A stretch of 64,000 nt of DNA from Dryomyza anilis (GCA_951804985.1 OX638131.1:62071500-62135499); one strand, 5' to 3'. Positions 25,085 to 37,676 are shown, counted from the first letter of the stretch. The notes: a model not told the origin generated them from the letters alone. Numbers and translations are program-made.

Positions 25085-25330
25085 ACAAAGTCCGGGGATA
25101 TTTCGAGATTATACGTTGCAGGACACACAACTATACCGACATCTACCCAAGAATATTGGCGATAACCATTTATGTACCTGGAAACTATGCGAACCGACAC
25201 CACTAAGAGAAAGAGTTCTGGAAGAAAATCATCACCTTCCTACGACAGGTCACCTTGGAATAAGGAGGACCAAGGTACGGGTCATGAGCAAATACTACTG
25301 ACCAGGTATGTCGAGTGACATTACCTAATA
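25085..25330 (+). pseudogene. Integrase zinc-binding domain remnant
   Basis: The frame shows LRERVLEENHHLPTTGHLGIR and then RRTKVRVMSKYY, the HH half of the HHCC integrase N-terminal domain. The CC half follows out of frame (near 25325-25370). The catalytic core is not seen. Confidence 0.7.
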
Positions 25331-25741
25331 CGTACGCCGTTGTGCATCTTGTTAACATTGCAAAGTAATTCAGCAGGAGCCTGTTGGACACATACTTTCC
25401 AAAATAGACGAATAACCTAGTTTTGGACCAGAAACCACGACTACAGAGAACGCTCTTCGACGGAAAAACATTTGGTGCCGAAAAGGAAAACAAAAACAAA
25501 AAACAAACTGAGTACCAACCATTTACAAGGAGCCTTCGCAATATTTCGCCGCAACATGATGCAGGCAGCAAAATTTCAGGCGCGTCACTACAATTCAACA
25601 GGATGTCAGTAGATGAAACGACAGCAAAATTAGAAGAAACAGTAACAAAAGTACCAGTAGAAACCAGAACAGCCACAGGAGAAGCAGCACAAAATCAGCA
25701 AGATGTAAGAGGCCGACAGGCACCACTGCGATTTACAACAT

Positions 25742-26299
25742 TGTGATGATTGTTTCACGACGCTAGCAGCCCTAGCCACACGCAAAGCGCATACACAAAG
25801 CATAAAGCAAATGCTGCAGCAACAATTGTTGTTGTTGCTGCATGCTGTTGCTGCATACGATGCAGCCAGTACAACGAGCAACACTACATGAAGACAATAA
25901 CGTGATGCACGACTGCAGCAGCATACACCAGCTGGCGTGTATAAAAGGAACGTCTTTGTGTAACAGAAGACAGCCTTACCCAGACTGCCGAGGAATACCT
26001 ATTCCCAGGGCAGCAGTCTAAGCCGGGCTCCAGAAGAATATCAATTCCCATAGTACACTGAGAGGAATAGCAATTCCCATAAGTACACTGAGAAGAATAA
26101 CGATTCCTATAAACACCTCGTGAGGAATAGCAATACCCATAGCACACTGAGAGGAATAACGATTCCCAAAAAAAACATCAATAAATAATTAAAACTGAAT
26201 TTAGAAAATAATAAAGTAAAATACTAAAATCAAAGTAAAAGTTTAATTTTTTGTACAAACCCTGGACACCGCTGAACATACCCTGGAAAGTTCGTTACA
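25742..26299 (+). repeat. 3' LTR, 558 bp
   Basis: Runs from TGTGATGATTGTTTCACG to AAGTTCGTTACA. It has a U3 with a CAACAATTGTTGTTGTTGC inverted stretch, a TATAAAA at 25940-25946, and short tandem CACTGAGAGGAATA-type repeats in R-U5. Confidence 0.8.
25940..25946 (+). promoter_or_regulatory. TATA box of the LTR
   Basis: TATAAAA in U3, about 25 bp before a likely start near 25970. Inferred from position in the LTR only. Confidence 0.5.
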
Positions 26300-26643
26300 A
26301 TTTTTTGAGCCTATTTCGATTCAAACAATTTGGATGCAAAACAAAAAAAAAATAATTTAAAGTATTTTTTAACTATAATGCGCGAACTTAGGACATTATT
26401 TTTTTTTTTCAATTATTATTTTTTGTGGTAAACTCTAGCAGCGTAATGTAGCTTTTAAGCCCTATTACATTTTGAAATAAAAGTTTGGTTTCGATCCGCC
26501 CTAATGAACACGTTCATGAGAATATTACAGAAAAATGTTAATGAACGTAATCAATGTACAGTTCTTAAAATCATTATTTTCCGTCACAACTAATTTTGAA
26601 TACATTTGAGTATTTTTTTTTTTTTATTTTAATAAAAACGCAG
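26300..26643. other. Utx intron upstream of the first visible exon
   Basis: AT-rich DNA ending in a T-run, then AACGCAG, which serves as the splice acceptor of the TPR exon. Confidence 0.6.
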
Positions 26644-26869
26644 GTTGGATGTACCATTGTGTGGAATCTTTAGGCGACAAAAGACAACGTGAATCAACAG
26701 CTATTCATTGCTTACAAAAATCAATTGAAGCAAATCCCAAATCGGGGCAATCATTGTATTTATTAGGAAGATGTTTTGCTGGAATTAATAAAGTTCATGA
26801 TGCCTTTATAGCGTATAGAAATTCAGTTGAAAAAAGTGAAGGAAATGCAGATACTTGGTGTTCAATAGG
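26644..26869 (+). CDS. Utx: Utx exon (TPR), first visible exon
   Basis: Encodes part of the tetratricopeptide array of UTX/KDM6A, which removes methyl groups from histone H3 Lys27 in the nucleus and works in Trithorax-related (MLL3/4-type) complexes. The exon begins after CAG, two bases into a Gly codon (so GWMYH), and shows [36 protein letters not shown] and ADTWCSIG. It ends at the GT of 26870 with a split Gly codon. Upstream exons, including the start codon, are not in the window as far as I can see. Confidence 0.95.
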
Positions 26870-26925
26870 GTAACATTTTTACACCACAATTTATTTAATT
26901 GTTATATTTTTAAGTGTTTTTAAAG

Positions 26926-27100
26926 TGTATTATATCAGCAACAAAACCAACCTACAGATGCGCTACAGGCTTATATTTGTGCAGTTCAATTGGATAAGAA
27001 TCATAAAGCCGCTTGGACAAATCTAGGTATATTATATGAAAGTTGCGGGCAGCCTAGAGACGCCTATGCATGCTACATTAATGCAACTAGAAATACAGAG
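26926..27100 (+). CDS. Utx: Utx exon (TPR)
   Basis: Continues the TPR array after a 56-bp intron (GT 26870, AG 26925). It completes the split Gly codon and reads [20 protein letters not shown], then [20 protein letters not shown]. It ends in frame after GAG, with GTGCGT as donor. The match to the family is strong across the splice junction. Confidence 0.95.
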
Positions 27101-27846
27101 GTGCGTATTCAATTACAATTTATTTTATTATGCAATTAGTACAATAAGATTTGTATTTTGTATAAAAAAAGAGTTTAAATTTATTGTAAACTAATTTTTT
27201 AATAAACGTAACTAAATGTTATATTCCATCCAATTTGGAGGAATGTTTGATTACTGTTTGTAAACTACCATAATGGCGACGCCACAATCTTTCATGTATT
27301 TATGCTCGCAATGTACAGCTTAAACATTTTATTAAAACTGGCCAAGATATTGCCACACACAAATTGATTAAAATTCTAAAAATAACCTGCATTTTTTCAT
27401 ACTTGAACTGATTCAAATTGAACTTCGGTTCAAATTTTATACGTAAATTCAGTTCATTTGAACTAGAGACGTCCACGTGTCGTGCTTTCTTAAATCATTC
27501 ATTTTTATTTGTTCTAATAGGCCGGCCATATGTGATTAAAAGTAATACAGTGTGATTCATAATAGTGGCCAGTACAATAAAGTAATCCATGAAATTTGAC
27601 ATTTTTTAAAATTTGTTTTATTATATTGATATATATTCTAAAATAACCATTATGTTCAAATCTTTCGACTTTTTCTTTTGATTGCTTGCCGTAAACATAC
27701 ATAAAAAATAAGATTGGCACTCACCATATTCTGGTCCATTTCATACCAAATCCATATAAGCCGGGCTTTGAATTGAGCAACAGTATGTCTTTCCTAGCAC
27801 AATATTTGTTAAGCAGGTAGTTCTAAACTCAAAGGATTGAAACCTG
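27101..27846. other. Utx intron 2 (numbered within the window), 5' part
   Basis: Start of a 10.2-kb intron (27101-37343). This part holds AT-rich DNA without recognised repeats. Confidence 0.5.
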
Positions 27847-28320
27847 CACTAAGAAAACAAAGATGATTACCAGAAATATCACGGCTCTAAATATCAAGTT
27901 ATTTACAAATTATTTAGATCATCTTTGAGTCAACTACCTCTCAAACATCCGTGAAATACGATAAATATTGCTAGCAATTAAACATTTTACATATAGAAAG
28001 ATAGTTGATGAATATTTGAAAAAGGTACTCCATTAGAATTCACGGAGTAATTTTTATTGAATTGAAAGAAAATGAATCAAATGTATTTTTATATAATCTA
28101 GAATTAAAACAATATCCTGGTTGTACATCGCCATCGTCTTTATAAATCCTTCTAAGTTTAAATTGTACAACGACTTGAGACTTCTTCGCAAAAGAACAAA
28201 GCCCGACTGACGGACAATGCTGTCATCAAAGTAAACTCTGAATAGAAATATTTTCCATGACGTGTTGATAATTTCAATCCCAGGAAAATTTATTTTCACT
28301 TATACCATAAGTTCAATTGC
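27847..28320 (+). repeat. Dispersed repeat, inverted copy of 39470-39975
   Basis: Begins CACTAAGAAAACAAAGATGA and runs through a stretch coding weakly for an 81-codon minus-strand frame. An inverted copy with point differences and small indels lies in intron 3, and a further direct copy of its second half is in the tandem unit at 31905. Class unknown. Confidence 0.7.
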
Positions 28321-29224
28321 AGATTTTTCTCCATACGAAATTGGTTCACACTATTTGTAGTAGGAAATTATAACACGCGAAATATGAAATTAAAGCAATG
28401 AAGCAAAAGCAATTTTGTATGGAGAAAAATCGGCAATTGATCTTAAAAACTTGATAGTTCAGAAACTATGGAAGACTCCATCGAAATTATGTTTTTAATC
28501 GACGGGGAAAACTCCATTGTTTCAAAACAAAATTGTTTTTGATTTTTAAAATAGTAGGGGTATACGTAAGGGATTTGAAAAATATGTTTAACTTTTTCTA
28601 AGTTAAATGTATTTTATTTTTTTAAATGTTATTTTTATTGGAATGTGTGATTATAAAGCTTATATAAACCATTAGTTTTATTAAAATATGTTAATTAGTT
28701 TCAGAAATATAAATAATTATCTAATATAGTACTTTGATGTTTCGATTCGCATAAATTTGTTGGAGTTGAGAAATAAAAAAAAAACTAAGTACTCAGTTAA
28801 TCTTTACTTTTCGAATATCCACAAAATTTCATCAAAATCGGAAGACATCGTGCTAAGATTGATATTTCGGACGTGGAATGACCCATATGTATTTGTTTTT
28901 ACTGAATTGATGTAGTTTTTGGAATATAACTACATAATTTGATAGCTTTTCTATAATTTTGAATTTCAAAAAACTAAATTTTGTCGTTATTTCTACGTCT
29001 TGAAATACGTTTTAAAATATGTATGCTTTTAAATTTACTATACTCTGTATTTATTTTACTTTGTTGTGATAATTAGAAAAAAGTAAAATAGAACAAAAAA
29101 AATAATTTTTATTGTTTCGGTATATTATTTGAATGAATATTAATATGAAATGTATATAGGTATTATGTATAGTACATATACAACTAAAGAGAATATTCGA
29201 TTGCACTTTGAATTTGCTTCAAAC

Positions 29225-31904
29225 TTGTTTTGTGGATTACTTGCTTAATTATTTGGCCATTACAACCCATGATGGGTCTCGGCCGCATCGATTATGCCTC
29301 GCCAGTCGCTTTTGCATTGCGCGCGCTGGCGCCAGTTTTGCACTCCAAGTGTTGCCAGGTTGTCTCGCACTTGGTCGCTCCACCGGAGATTCGGACGCCC
29401 TCTTCTACGTTGACCACCACTGGGTACAGAATTGAACACCTATTTTGCTGGAGTGCGTTCATCCATACGCTCCACATGTCCAAGCCAGCGTAAACTCTGG
29501 ATCTCAATGCGCCTGACTATGTCAATGTCGGCGTAGAGCTCATACAACCCGTACTTCCATCAAATTCTGTACACGTTTTCAACGTTTATTGGGCCATAGA
29601 CTTTCCAAAGAATTTTTCTCTCGAACGCTCCTAAAGCTCGCTCATCGGTGTTGGCAAGCGTCCATGCCTCAGCGCCATAGAGGAGCGACTTATAGAGCGT
29701 AAGTTTTGTCCGTCGAGAGAGGGCTCTGCTCCTCAATTGCCTACTGAGCCCAAAGTAACACCTGTTGGAAAGAGTTATTCTTCGGCTAATCTCCAGGCTG
29801 ACATTGTTTTCCTTGTTGATGCTGGTACCTAGGTAGACGAAGTCCTTCAAAACTTCGAAGTTGTGGTTGTCAATAGTGACGTATTGTCCAAGACGACGGG
29901 ACTCTTTGTTTGTTGATACTAGGAAGCGCCTTGTCGGAAACCTCGTTCGGTATTAAACGTATCGGAGAGGTTGTTCCCAATTCTCACTGAGCAACGTGTG
30001 TCGCCCAGGGTCATCCTGCAAAGCCTTATATGTATACCGAACTCAGACATGGTGGCGTATAGGCGACTCCTTATAGGACTGTCGAAGGCAGCGTTGTAGT
30101 CGACGAAAAGGTGGTGGGTGTCGATCTGCCTCTCTTTGGGTTTTTCCAGGATTTGGCGCAATGTGAAAATAGGTTCTATGGTGGACTTGCCAGCTCTGAA
30201 GCCGCACAGATAAGTTCCAATCAGTCTGTTGACGATGGGCATCAGTCTTTCACATAATACGCTCCTTTATACGCGCTCCTCAATATCGCTACTTTATACG
30301 CGATATTGAGGAGACTTATCCCACGGTAGTTGGCGCGTATCGTGGGATCCCCCTTAAGGTTTGGGCAGAGTATACTGAGATTCCATTCGCTGGGCATGCT
30401 TTCTTCTGATCATATTCTGCTGATGAGTTGGTACATGCTCGTTATGAGCTCATCGCCTCCGGTCTTAAACAACTCAGCAGGCAGACCATCCACACAGTCA
30501 GGCGGCGGTATGTCAACGCCGTCGTCAGCAACTGGGATTGTCAAGCTTTCTTCTCTATCAGCGGAGTAGTTATCATCATCGCCTGCTAGAAGATCGGAGA
30601 AGTGCTCTCTCCATACTCTCAGTATACCCTGGACATCTGTTACTAGATTCCCGTCATTGTCCTGACAGGAAGAGGGTCCGGTCTTTAAACCTTTCGGTCA
30701 GGCGTCTTATCTTCTGAAAGAATTTTCGAGCCTCGTTCCTGTCGCCATGCATCACAATATCTTCACACTCGCGTCTTTCTAATTCTCTTTTCTTTCGCCT
30801 AAAAAAATGTTTCTCTTCCCTCCTCTTCTCTCTGTATCGCTCCTCCTCGCGTAACTACCGACTGCAGGGTATCTCTATACACCAAAGAACGAATCAGTTT
30901 GGGCAACCGTCTTTTTTTGCCAACCGATTTATTTAGTTCTGTGAACATTCGACTGATTCAGTTGTTGCAACACCGCGTATCAGTTCACACAACTAATGAA
31001 TACAATTGACACAACCAATTTGTTTAGTTGTGGTAGCCAATTTAATTATAAGAAATCGGCCATTTTACCTAGCCCGAGCGCTGCAACGTGTTGCAAACAC
31101 AAAGTCAGCATCACAACAGCGTTCCCGAATTCGGAAATTGCCGACGACTCGTTGTGCTGCTGACTTCGTGTTTGCAACACGTTGGAGCGATAGGGCTGCA
31201 TATAGAAACACAATAGCAAGTACTTTGTAGAATAGTATGTCTCTTGTTGAAGAAAGTATATTTGGGCATGAAAAAAACGAACAAGTTTTCAAACAATTCC
31301 AAATTTTGTTTTACACGTGGCACGCGCTGTCCGCAGCACAATAAAAAAATGTGTGAAAAATGTGTGCTTTGGCATCGCTTTTATACAAGACAACTGATTT
31401 CGCAGTTGAATCAAATAAATATTGGTAGCTAAAACCTAATGTAACTATCTGTTAAGTCAACTAAATATTGGTTATGTCTGGTTTTGAATTTAGTTACCGT
31501 AGCAATGGAAATAAAAAAAAAAATAAAATGGATAAAAAGTGTGTTTCCCCAATCAATGTTGCAATTGCTTCAACTAATTGTTAGTTACGCTTCATACTAT
31601 TGTTTACCACAAATGAATTTCAGTTGAGGCTGACTAAATTTGGTAGATGCAAATGAATATTCTTTGAAACAACTGCATGCCAAGCAATTATTTTTTTGTG
31701 TGTATGCAGCATCTTTCTCTGCAGTGGCTGCGCGACACTCTTCATCGTACTACTTATTCCGTAGTGGGCGTTGGAATCCAAGCACCTCTTCGGCAGCCTT
31801 ACGCATTGAGCGGGAGAAGTGTGTACACTGCGCGCATATATCATCGAGAGGGGGAGTGCCTTGGGCAAGCAGGTGTGAGAGTCGATCGGCCCAGGCTTGT
31901 TCAG
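29225..31904 (-). mobile_element. RTE-like LINE, unit 1 (endonuclease truncated)
   Basis: Minus strand: a short remainder of the endonuclease-RT linker (near 31730-31868), the nested insertion, the RT (about 30710-29919) and a C-terminal part (29850-29560, with FVYLGTSINKENN, YKSLLYGAEAWTLAN and FERKILWKVYGP). The 5' side is cut at the duplication joint. Naming it RTE-like is a judgement from motif style. Confidence 0.8.
30865..31700. mobile_element. Nested insertion in the LINE, unit 1, with a 32-bp hairpin
   Basis: Interrupts the LINE between a CRAATAEK-coding side and a REEERYREKRREEK-coding side. Its core is an inverted repeat (GCTGCAACGTGTTGCAAACA near 31080 and its near complement near 31175) around GAATTC. 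Boundaries are approximate. Confidence 0.6.
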
Positions 31905-33847
31905 TCATCCGTGAAATACGATTAATATTGCTAGCAATTAAACATTTTACATATAGAAAGATAGTTGATGAATATTTGAAAAAGGTACTCCATTAGAATT
32001 ATTGAATTGAAAGAAAATGAATCAAATGTATTTTTATATAATCTAGAATTAAAACAATATCCTGGTTGTACATCGCCATCGTCTTTATAAATCCTTCTAA
32101 GTTTAAATTGTACAACGACTTGAGACTTCTTCGCAAAAGAACAAAGCCCGACTGACGGACAATGCTGTCATCAAAGTAAACTCTGAATAGAAATATTTTC
32201 CATGACGTGTTGATAATTTCAATCCCAGGAAAATTTATTTTCACTTATACCATAAGTTCAATTGCAGATTTTTCTCCATACGAAATTGGTTCACACTATT
32301 TGTAGTAGGAAATTATAACACGCGAAATATGAAATTAAAGCAATGAAGCAAAAGCAATTTTGTATGGAGAAAAATCGGCAATTGATCTTAAAAACTTGAT
32401 AGTTCAGAAACTATGGAAGACTCCATCGAAATTATGTTTTTAATCGACGGGGAAAACTCCAGGGTTTCAAAACAAAATTGTTTTTAATTTTTAAAATAGT
32501 AGGGGTATACGTAAGTGATTTGAAAAATATGTTTAACTTTTTCTAAGTTAAATGTATTTTATTTTTTTTAATGTTTTTTTATTGGAATGTGTGATTATAA
32601 AGCTTATATAAACCAAAAAAAAAATATGTTAATTAGTTTCAGAAATATAAATAATTATCTAATATAGTGTTTCGATTCGCATAAATTTGTTGGAGTTGAG
32701 AAATAAAAAAAAAACTAAGTACACAGTTAATCTTTACTTTTCGAATATCCACAAAATTTCATCAAAATCGGAAGACATCGTGCCAAGATTGATATTTCGG
32801 ACTTGGAATGACCCATATGTATTTGTTTTTACTGAATTGATGTAGTTTTTGGAATATAACTACATAATTTGATAGCTTTTCTATAATTTTGAATTTCAAA
32901 AAACTAAATTTTGTCGTTATTTCTACGTCTTGAAATACGTAGTAAAATATGTATGCTTTTAAATTTACTATACTCTGTATTTATTTTACTTTGTTGTGAT
33001 AATTATAAAAAAGTAAAATAGAACAAAAAAAATAATTTTTATTGTTTCGGTATATTATTTGAATGAATATTAATATGAAATGTATATAGGTATTATGTAT
33101 AGTACATATACAACTAAAGAGAATATTCGATTGCACTTTGAATTTGCTTCAAACTTGTTTTGTGGATTACTTGCTTAATTATTTGGCCATTACAACCCAT
33201 GATGGGTCTCGGCCGCAGCGATTATGCCTCGCCAGTCGCTTTTGCATTGCGCGCGCTGGCGCCAGTTTTGCACTCCAAGTGTTGCCAGGTTGTCTCGCAC
33301 TTGGTCGCTCCACCGGAGATTCGGACGCCCTCTTCTACGTTGACCACCACTGGGTACAGAATTGAACACCTATTTTGCTGGAGTGCGTTCATCCATACGC
33401 TCCACATGTCCAAGCCAGCGAAATTCTGGACCTCAATGCGCCTGACTATGTCAATGTCGGCGTGGAGCTCATACAACCCGTACTTCCATCAGATTCTGTA
33501 CACGTTTTCAACGTTTATTGGGCCATAGACTTTCCAAAGAATTTTTCTCTCGAACGCTCCTAAAGCTCGCTCATCGGTGTTGGCAAGCGTCCATGCCTCA
33601 GCGCCATAGAGGAGCGACTTATAGAGCGTAAGTTTTGTCCGTCAAGAGAGGGCTCTGCTCCTCAATTGCCTACTGAGCCCAAAGTAACACCTGTTGGAAT
33701 GAGTTATTCTTCGGCTAATCTCCAGGCTGACATTGTTTTCCTTGTTGATGCTGGTACCTAGGTAGACGAAGTCCTTCAAAACTTCGAAGTTGTGGTTGTC
33801 AATAGTGACGTATTGTCCAAGACGCCGGGACTCTGTGTTTGTTGATA

Positions 33848-34463
33848 CTAGGAAGCGCCTTGTCGGAAACCTCGTTCGAAATTAAACGTATCGGAGAGGT
33901 TGTTCCCAATTCTCACTGAGCAACGTGTGTCGCCCAGGGTCATCCTGCAAAGCCTTATAGGTATACCGAACTCAGACATGGTGGCGTATAGGCGACTCCT
34001 TATAGGACTGTCGAAGGCAGCGTTTTGTCGACGAAAAGGTGGTGGGTGTCGATCTGCCTCTCTTTGGTTTTTTCCAGGAATTGGCGCAATGTGAAAATAG
34101 GTTCTATGGTGGACTTGCCAGCTCTGAAGCCGCACAGATAAGTTCCAATCAGTCTGTTGACGATGGGCATCAGTCTTTCACATAATACGCTCCTTTATAC
34201 GCGCTCCTCAATATCGCTACTTTATACGCGATATTGAGGAGACTTATCCCACGGTAGTTGGCGCGTATCGTGGGATCCCCCTTAAGGTTTGGGCAGAGAT
34301 TCCATTCGCTGGGCATGCTTTCTTCTGACCATATTCTGCTGATGAGTTGGTACATGCTCGTTATGAGCTCATCGCCTCCGGTCTTAAACAACTCAGCAGG
34401 CAGACCATCCACACAGTCAGGCGGCGGTATGTCAACGCCGTCGTCAGCAACTGGGATTGTCAA
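33848..34463 (-). pseudogene. RTE-like reverse transcriptase, unit 2
   Basis: Two overlapping frames show the RT fingers and palm: [40 protein letters not shown], then NAAFDSPIRSRLYATMSEFG (the motif A region) and RGFRQGAS (the RGxxQG box). A frame change lies near 34030. The FADD/YADD box is not seen before the frame ends. Confidence 0.75.
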
Positions 34464-34784
34464 GCTTTCTTCTCTATCAGCGGAGTAGTTATCATCATCG
34501 CCTGCTAGAAGATCGGAGAAGTGCTCTCTCCATACTCTCAGTATACCCTGGACATCTGTTACTAGATTCCCGTCATTGTCCTGACAGGAAGAGGGTCCGG
34601 TCTTTAAACCTTTCGGTCAGGCGTCTTATCTTCTGAAAGAATTTTCGAGCCTCGTTTCTGTCGCCATGCATCACAATATTTTCACACTCGTGTCTTTCTA
34701 ATTCTCTTTTCTTTCGCCTAAAAAAATGTTTCTCTTCCCTCCTCTTCTCTCTGTATCGCTCCTCCTCGCGTAACTACCGACTGC

Positions 34785-35575
34785 AGGGTATCTCTATACA
34801 CCAAAGAACGAATCAGTTTGGGCAACCGTCTTTTTTTGCCAACCGATTTATTTAGTTCTGTGAACATTCGACTGATTCAGTTGTTGCAACACCGCGTATC
34901 AGTTCACACAACTAATGAATACAATTGACACAACCAATTTGTTTAGTTGTGGTAGCCAATTTAATTATAAGAAATCGGCCATTTTACCTAGCCCGAGCGC
35001 TGCAACGTGTTGCAAACACAAAGTCAGCATCACAACAGCGTTCCCGAATTCGGAAATTGCCGACGACTCGTTGTGCTGCTGACTTCGTGTTTGCAACACG
35101 TTGGAGCGATAGGGCTGCATATAGAAACACAATAGCAAGTACTTTGTAGAATAGTATGTCTCTTGTTGAAGAAAGTATATTTGGGCATGAAAAAAACGAA
35201 CAAGTTTTCAAACAATTCCAAATTTTGTTTTACACGTGGCACGCGCTGTCCGCAGCACAATAAAAAAATGTGTGAAAAATGTGTGCTTTGGCATCGCTTT
35301 TATACAAGCAGTTGAATCAAATAAATATTGGTTGCTAAAACCTAATGTAACTATGGTTTTGAATTTAGTTACCGTAGCAATGGAAATAAAAAAAAAATAA
35401 AATGGATAAAAAGTGAGTTTCCCCAATCAATGTTGCAGGTTCTTCAACTAATTGTTAGTTACGCTTCATACTATTGTTTACCACAAATGAATTTCAGTTG
35501 AGGCTGACTAAATTTGGTAGATGCAAATGAATATTCGTTGAAACAACTGCATGCCAAGCAATTATTTTTTTGTGT
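34785..35575. mobile_element. Nested insertion in the LINE, unit 2
   Basis: Same insertion and hairpin as at 30865-31700, a few short deletions apart. Its presence in both units shows that it landed before the duplication. Confidence 0.6.
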
Positions 35576-35623
35576 GTATGCAGCATCTTTCTCTGCAGTG
35601 GCTGCGCGACACTCTTCATCGTA

Positions 35624-36600
35624 CTACTTATTCCGTAGTGGGCGTTGGAATCCAAGCACCTCTTCGGCAGCCGTACGCATTGAGCGGGAGAAGTGTGTAC
35701 ACTGCGCGCATATATCATCGAGAGGGGGAGTGCCTTGGGCAAGCAGGTGTGAGAGTCGATCGGCATAGGCTTGTTCAGTCTGTTCTGTGTGCAGCTTACT
35801 GAAGTCTAGCTTTCTTTGCGTGGGTTTCCGTACATTTTTCGCGGCGCATAAGCTTGTGCGAACCTTGGCTGCTACAAGGAAGTGATCCGAGTCGATCTTG
35901 GCATTTCGGATCGAAGGTACGTCCATCACACTATGATCAATTTGGTTGCGCGTGTTCTGATCGGGTGACCGCCACGTGGCCTTGTGAATATTGAGAGGCT
36001 TGAATCTAGTACTACTAATTACCATGTTTCGTGCTGCGACGAAGTCGATCAGCCTCATTCCATTGTCGGAGGTGTTGTCGTGGAGGCTGAATTGTCCAAC
36101 TGTCGGACCAAAGATATCCTCATGGCCCACCTTGGCATTAAAGTCGCCAATCACGATTTTTGATGTCGTGCAGCGCTCATAGGCTTCGTCGAGGCGCTCA
36201 TAGAAGGTCTCTTTGGTTTCATAGTCCTTCTCATTCGTCGGAGCGTGCGCACAAATAAGACATGTATAAGTATTTAGCCTTGATGCGGATTGTTGCCAGT
36301 CGTTCGTTCACCGGTGTGAACCTAGAGACAGGGTGGCGGAGTCTCTTGCCGACTACAAATCCACAACCAAATTCATGCCTCTCCGCATGGCAGCTGTAGT
36401 AAATATCACAGGATGCCTGTTTAGAGCAGCCCTGTCCTGTCCATCGCATGTCCTGGATTGCGGTGATGTCAGCCTTGTATCTTTCGAGGAGATCAACCAG
36501 CTGGATAGTGGCACCTTCCCTATAAAGGGTACGGAAATTCCAGGTGCATTTCCGTAAATCATGATCCTTTATACGTTTGCGTAGGTTGTCATCCTGTTTT
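35624..36600 (-). pseudogene. RTE-like endonuclease, unit 2
   Basis: AP endonuclease domain in two frames. The first part shows ADITAIQDMRWTGQG (the catalytic Glu position carries Asp-Met in this reading) and AERHEFGCGFVV; after a frame change near 36240 come VIGDFNAKVGHEDIFGP, LIDFVAARNMVISSTRF, ATWRSPDQNTRNQIDHSVMD and KIDSDHFLVAAKVR (the SDH box). The frame continues to 35624 and then meets the nested insertion. This order is that of the endonuclease of RTE-class elements. Confidence 0.8.
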
Positions 36601-36830
36601 CGGTCGGTATCTGAGGTATGTTGTGTCTGTATTCGCTGACTTTCTTTTTTCCGTAGCGGGTTTCAAGCCCAACGCACAACCCCCGATTTTGGAGGACCAA
36701 TATTTCTCGATTGTCCCCGACCAGACTTACCATCGGGGTTGAAACCCGATCTTCAGCCGGTTGCTCGGGTTAACGGGGTTCTGCAACGTGAATGTGAGAC
36801 TTGGAATTGTGTAGGAGAGGCTATGGTAAT

Positions 36831-37343
36831 AACAGAAGTCGGTTACTGAATTGCGCATGCACTACACCATTTTGAATTAGTTATTGAAAATAAGCCCAGC
36901 CATTTTTTTTTACTTTTTGTCAATAGGCTTGGGTGTTTAAAAAATTAAAATATGACGCATAAATCTTTTTTAAAAATTATATAACTTTGCATTTGTGCAT
37001 CGTATAGTTTGATCTCATTTTGAAGGTAATAGAATTTTCCTTATTGCCTATTACAAATTTAATATATTTTTCATTAGCATGTAACTATTATAAGCAATTA
37101 AAAGGTTTAAGGAATTTTACGAAATGAGAGGTATTTTAAATTTTTTTAAAGTTAATAGTATAATTTTCCTCGTTAAATTCTACATAAATAACATTCTTTT
37201 GTTGAGTGGTCATTTGTGCACATCTATATGAAAAGATTTTTTTGTTCTAACAACTTTACTACAGTATATTTGTTCGGTGTAGTAATGCCTTTTATATAGA
37301 GATATTTATTTAAACATATATCTTTTTTTTACACTTCCTGCAG
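36831..37343. other. Utx intron 2, 3' part
   Basis: AT-rich DNA ending in a pyrimidine run and CTGCAG, the acceptor of the next exon. No further elements recognised. Confidence 0.6.
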
Positions 37344-37676
37344 GATATTTCGACGGAATCATCGTTAACAACAAAATTACCATACACTCGAAAATCAAAG
37401 CACATTTCATTTGTATCTGACATTAGCAAATGTGGAAGCTATCAAAATATTAGTGAGGGATTGGCTCAAAGAATAAACTTTTTAGAAACCAATTTGTCGC
37501 AAGCGCCTATGCCAAGTATTACATCGAAAAGAAAACAATTGTGTTCAATTGAAGAAGCTTGGAATTTACCCATCTCTCTGGAAATGAGCTCTCGACAACA
37601 ACAACACCAACAACAATCTGTTCAAGCAAATACACAGTCGCAACAACGACTGTGTAGTAAAGCAGAATACACAACA
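37344..37676 (+). CDS. Utx: Utx exon (post-TPR linker)
   Basis: 111 codons in phase 0. It contains LAQRINFLETNLSQAPMPS and SIEEAWNLPISLEMSSRQQQ, matching the conserved helix and the SIEEAW-LPI segment that follows the TPRs in UTX. It then turns into a Gln-rich stretch with QQQHQQQ. The donor is GTAAGT at 37677. Confidence 0.93.

Larger units (their letters stand above)
21977..26299 (+). mobile_element. Ty3/gypsy-type LTR retrotransposon, internally deleted
   Basis: The order is a partial 5' LTR (21977-22168), a primer-binding site, gag, protease, an inserted DNA transposon (24035-25000), an integrase zinc-binding remnant, then the full 3' LTR (25742-26299). RT and RNase H are missing between protease and integrase. 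All frames carry stops or shifts. The 5' LTR has lost its U3 part, so no target duplication can be checked. Confidence 0.88.
27945..31904. repeat. 3.96-kb tandem duplication, unit 1
   Basis: Starts CATCCGTGAAATACGAT and ends CTTGTTCAGT; unit 2 starts with the same CATCCGTG at 31905. The copies share the RTE-like LINE and its nested insertion and differ by few substitutions and small indels. This sits wholly in Utx intron 2. Confidence 0.92.
31905..35781. repeat. 3.9-kb tandem duplication, unit 2
   Basis: Second copy of 27945-31904. It continues beyond the duplicated part into the rest of the LINE 5' region (to about 36830), so unit 2 holds the native LINE context on its right side and unit 1 the native context on its left. 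Confidence 0.92.
33155..36830 (-). mobile_element. RTE-like LINE, unit 2, longer copy
   Basis: On the minus strand: a 5' region (36830-36600), the endonuclease (about 36600-35625), the nested insertion (34785-35575), the RT (34740-33848), and the C-terminal part to about 33500, with the 3' end near 33155. Stops and shifts break it throughout. Confidence 0.82.

Noticed and set aside
28054..28299. 81-codon minus-strand frame repeated at 31999
   Set aside because: It is repeated only because the region is duplicated; the inverted copy at 39.5 kb does not keep the frame.
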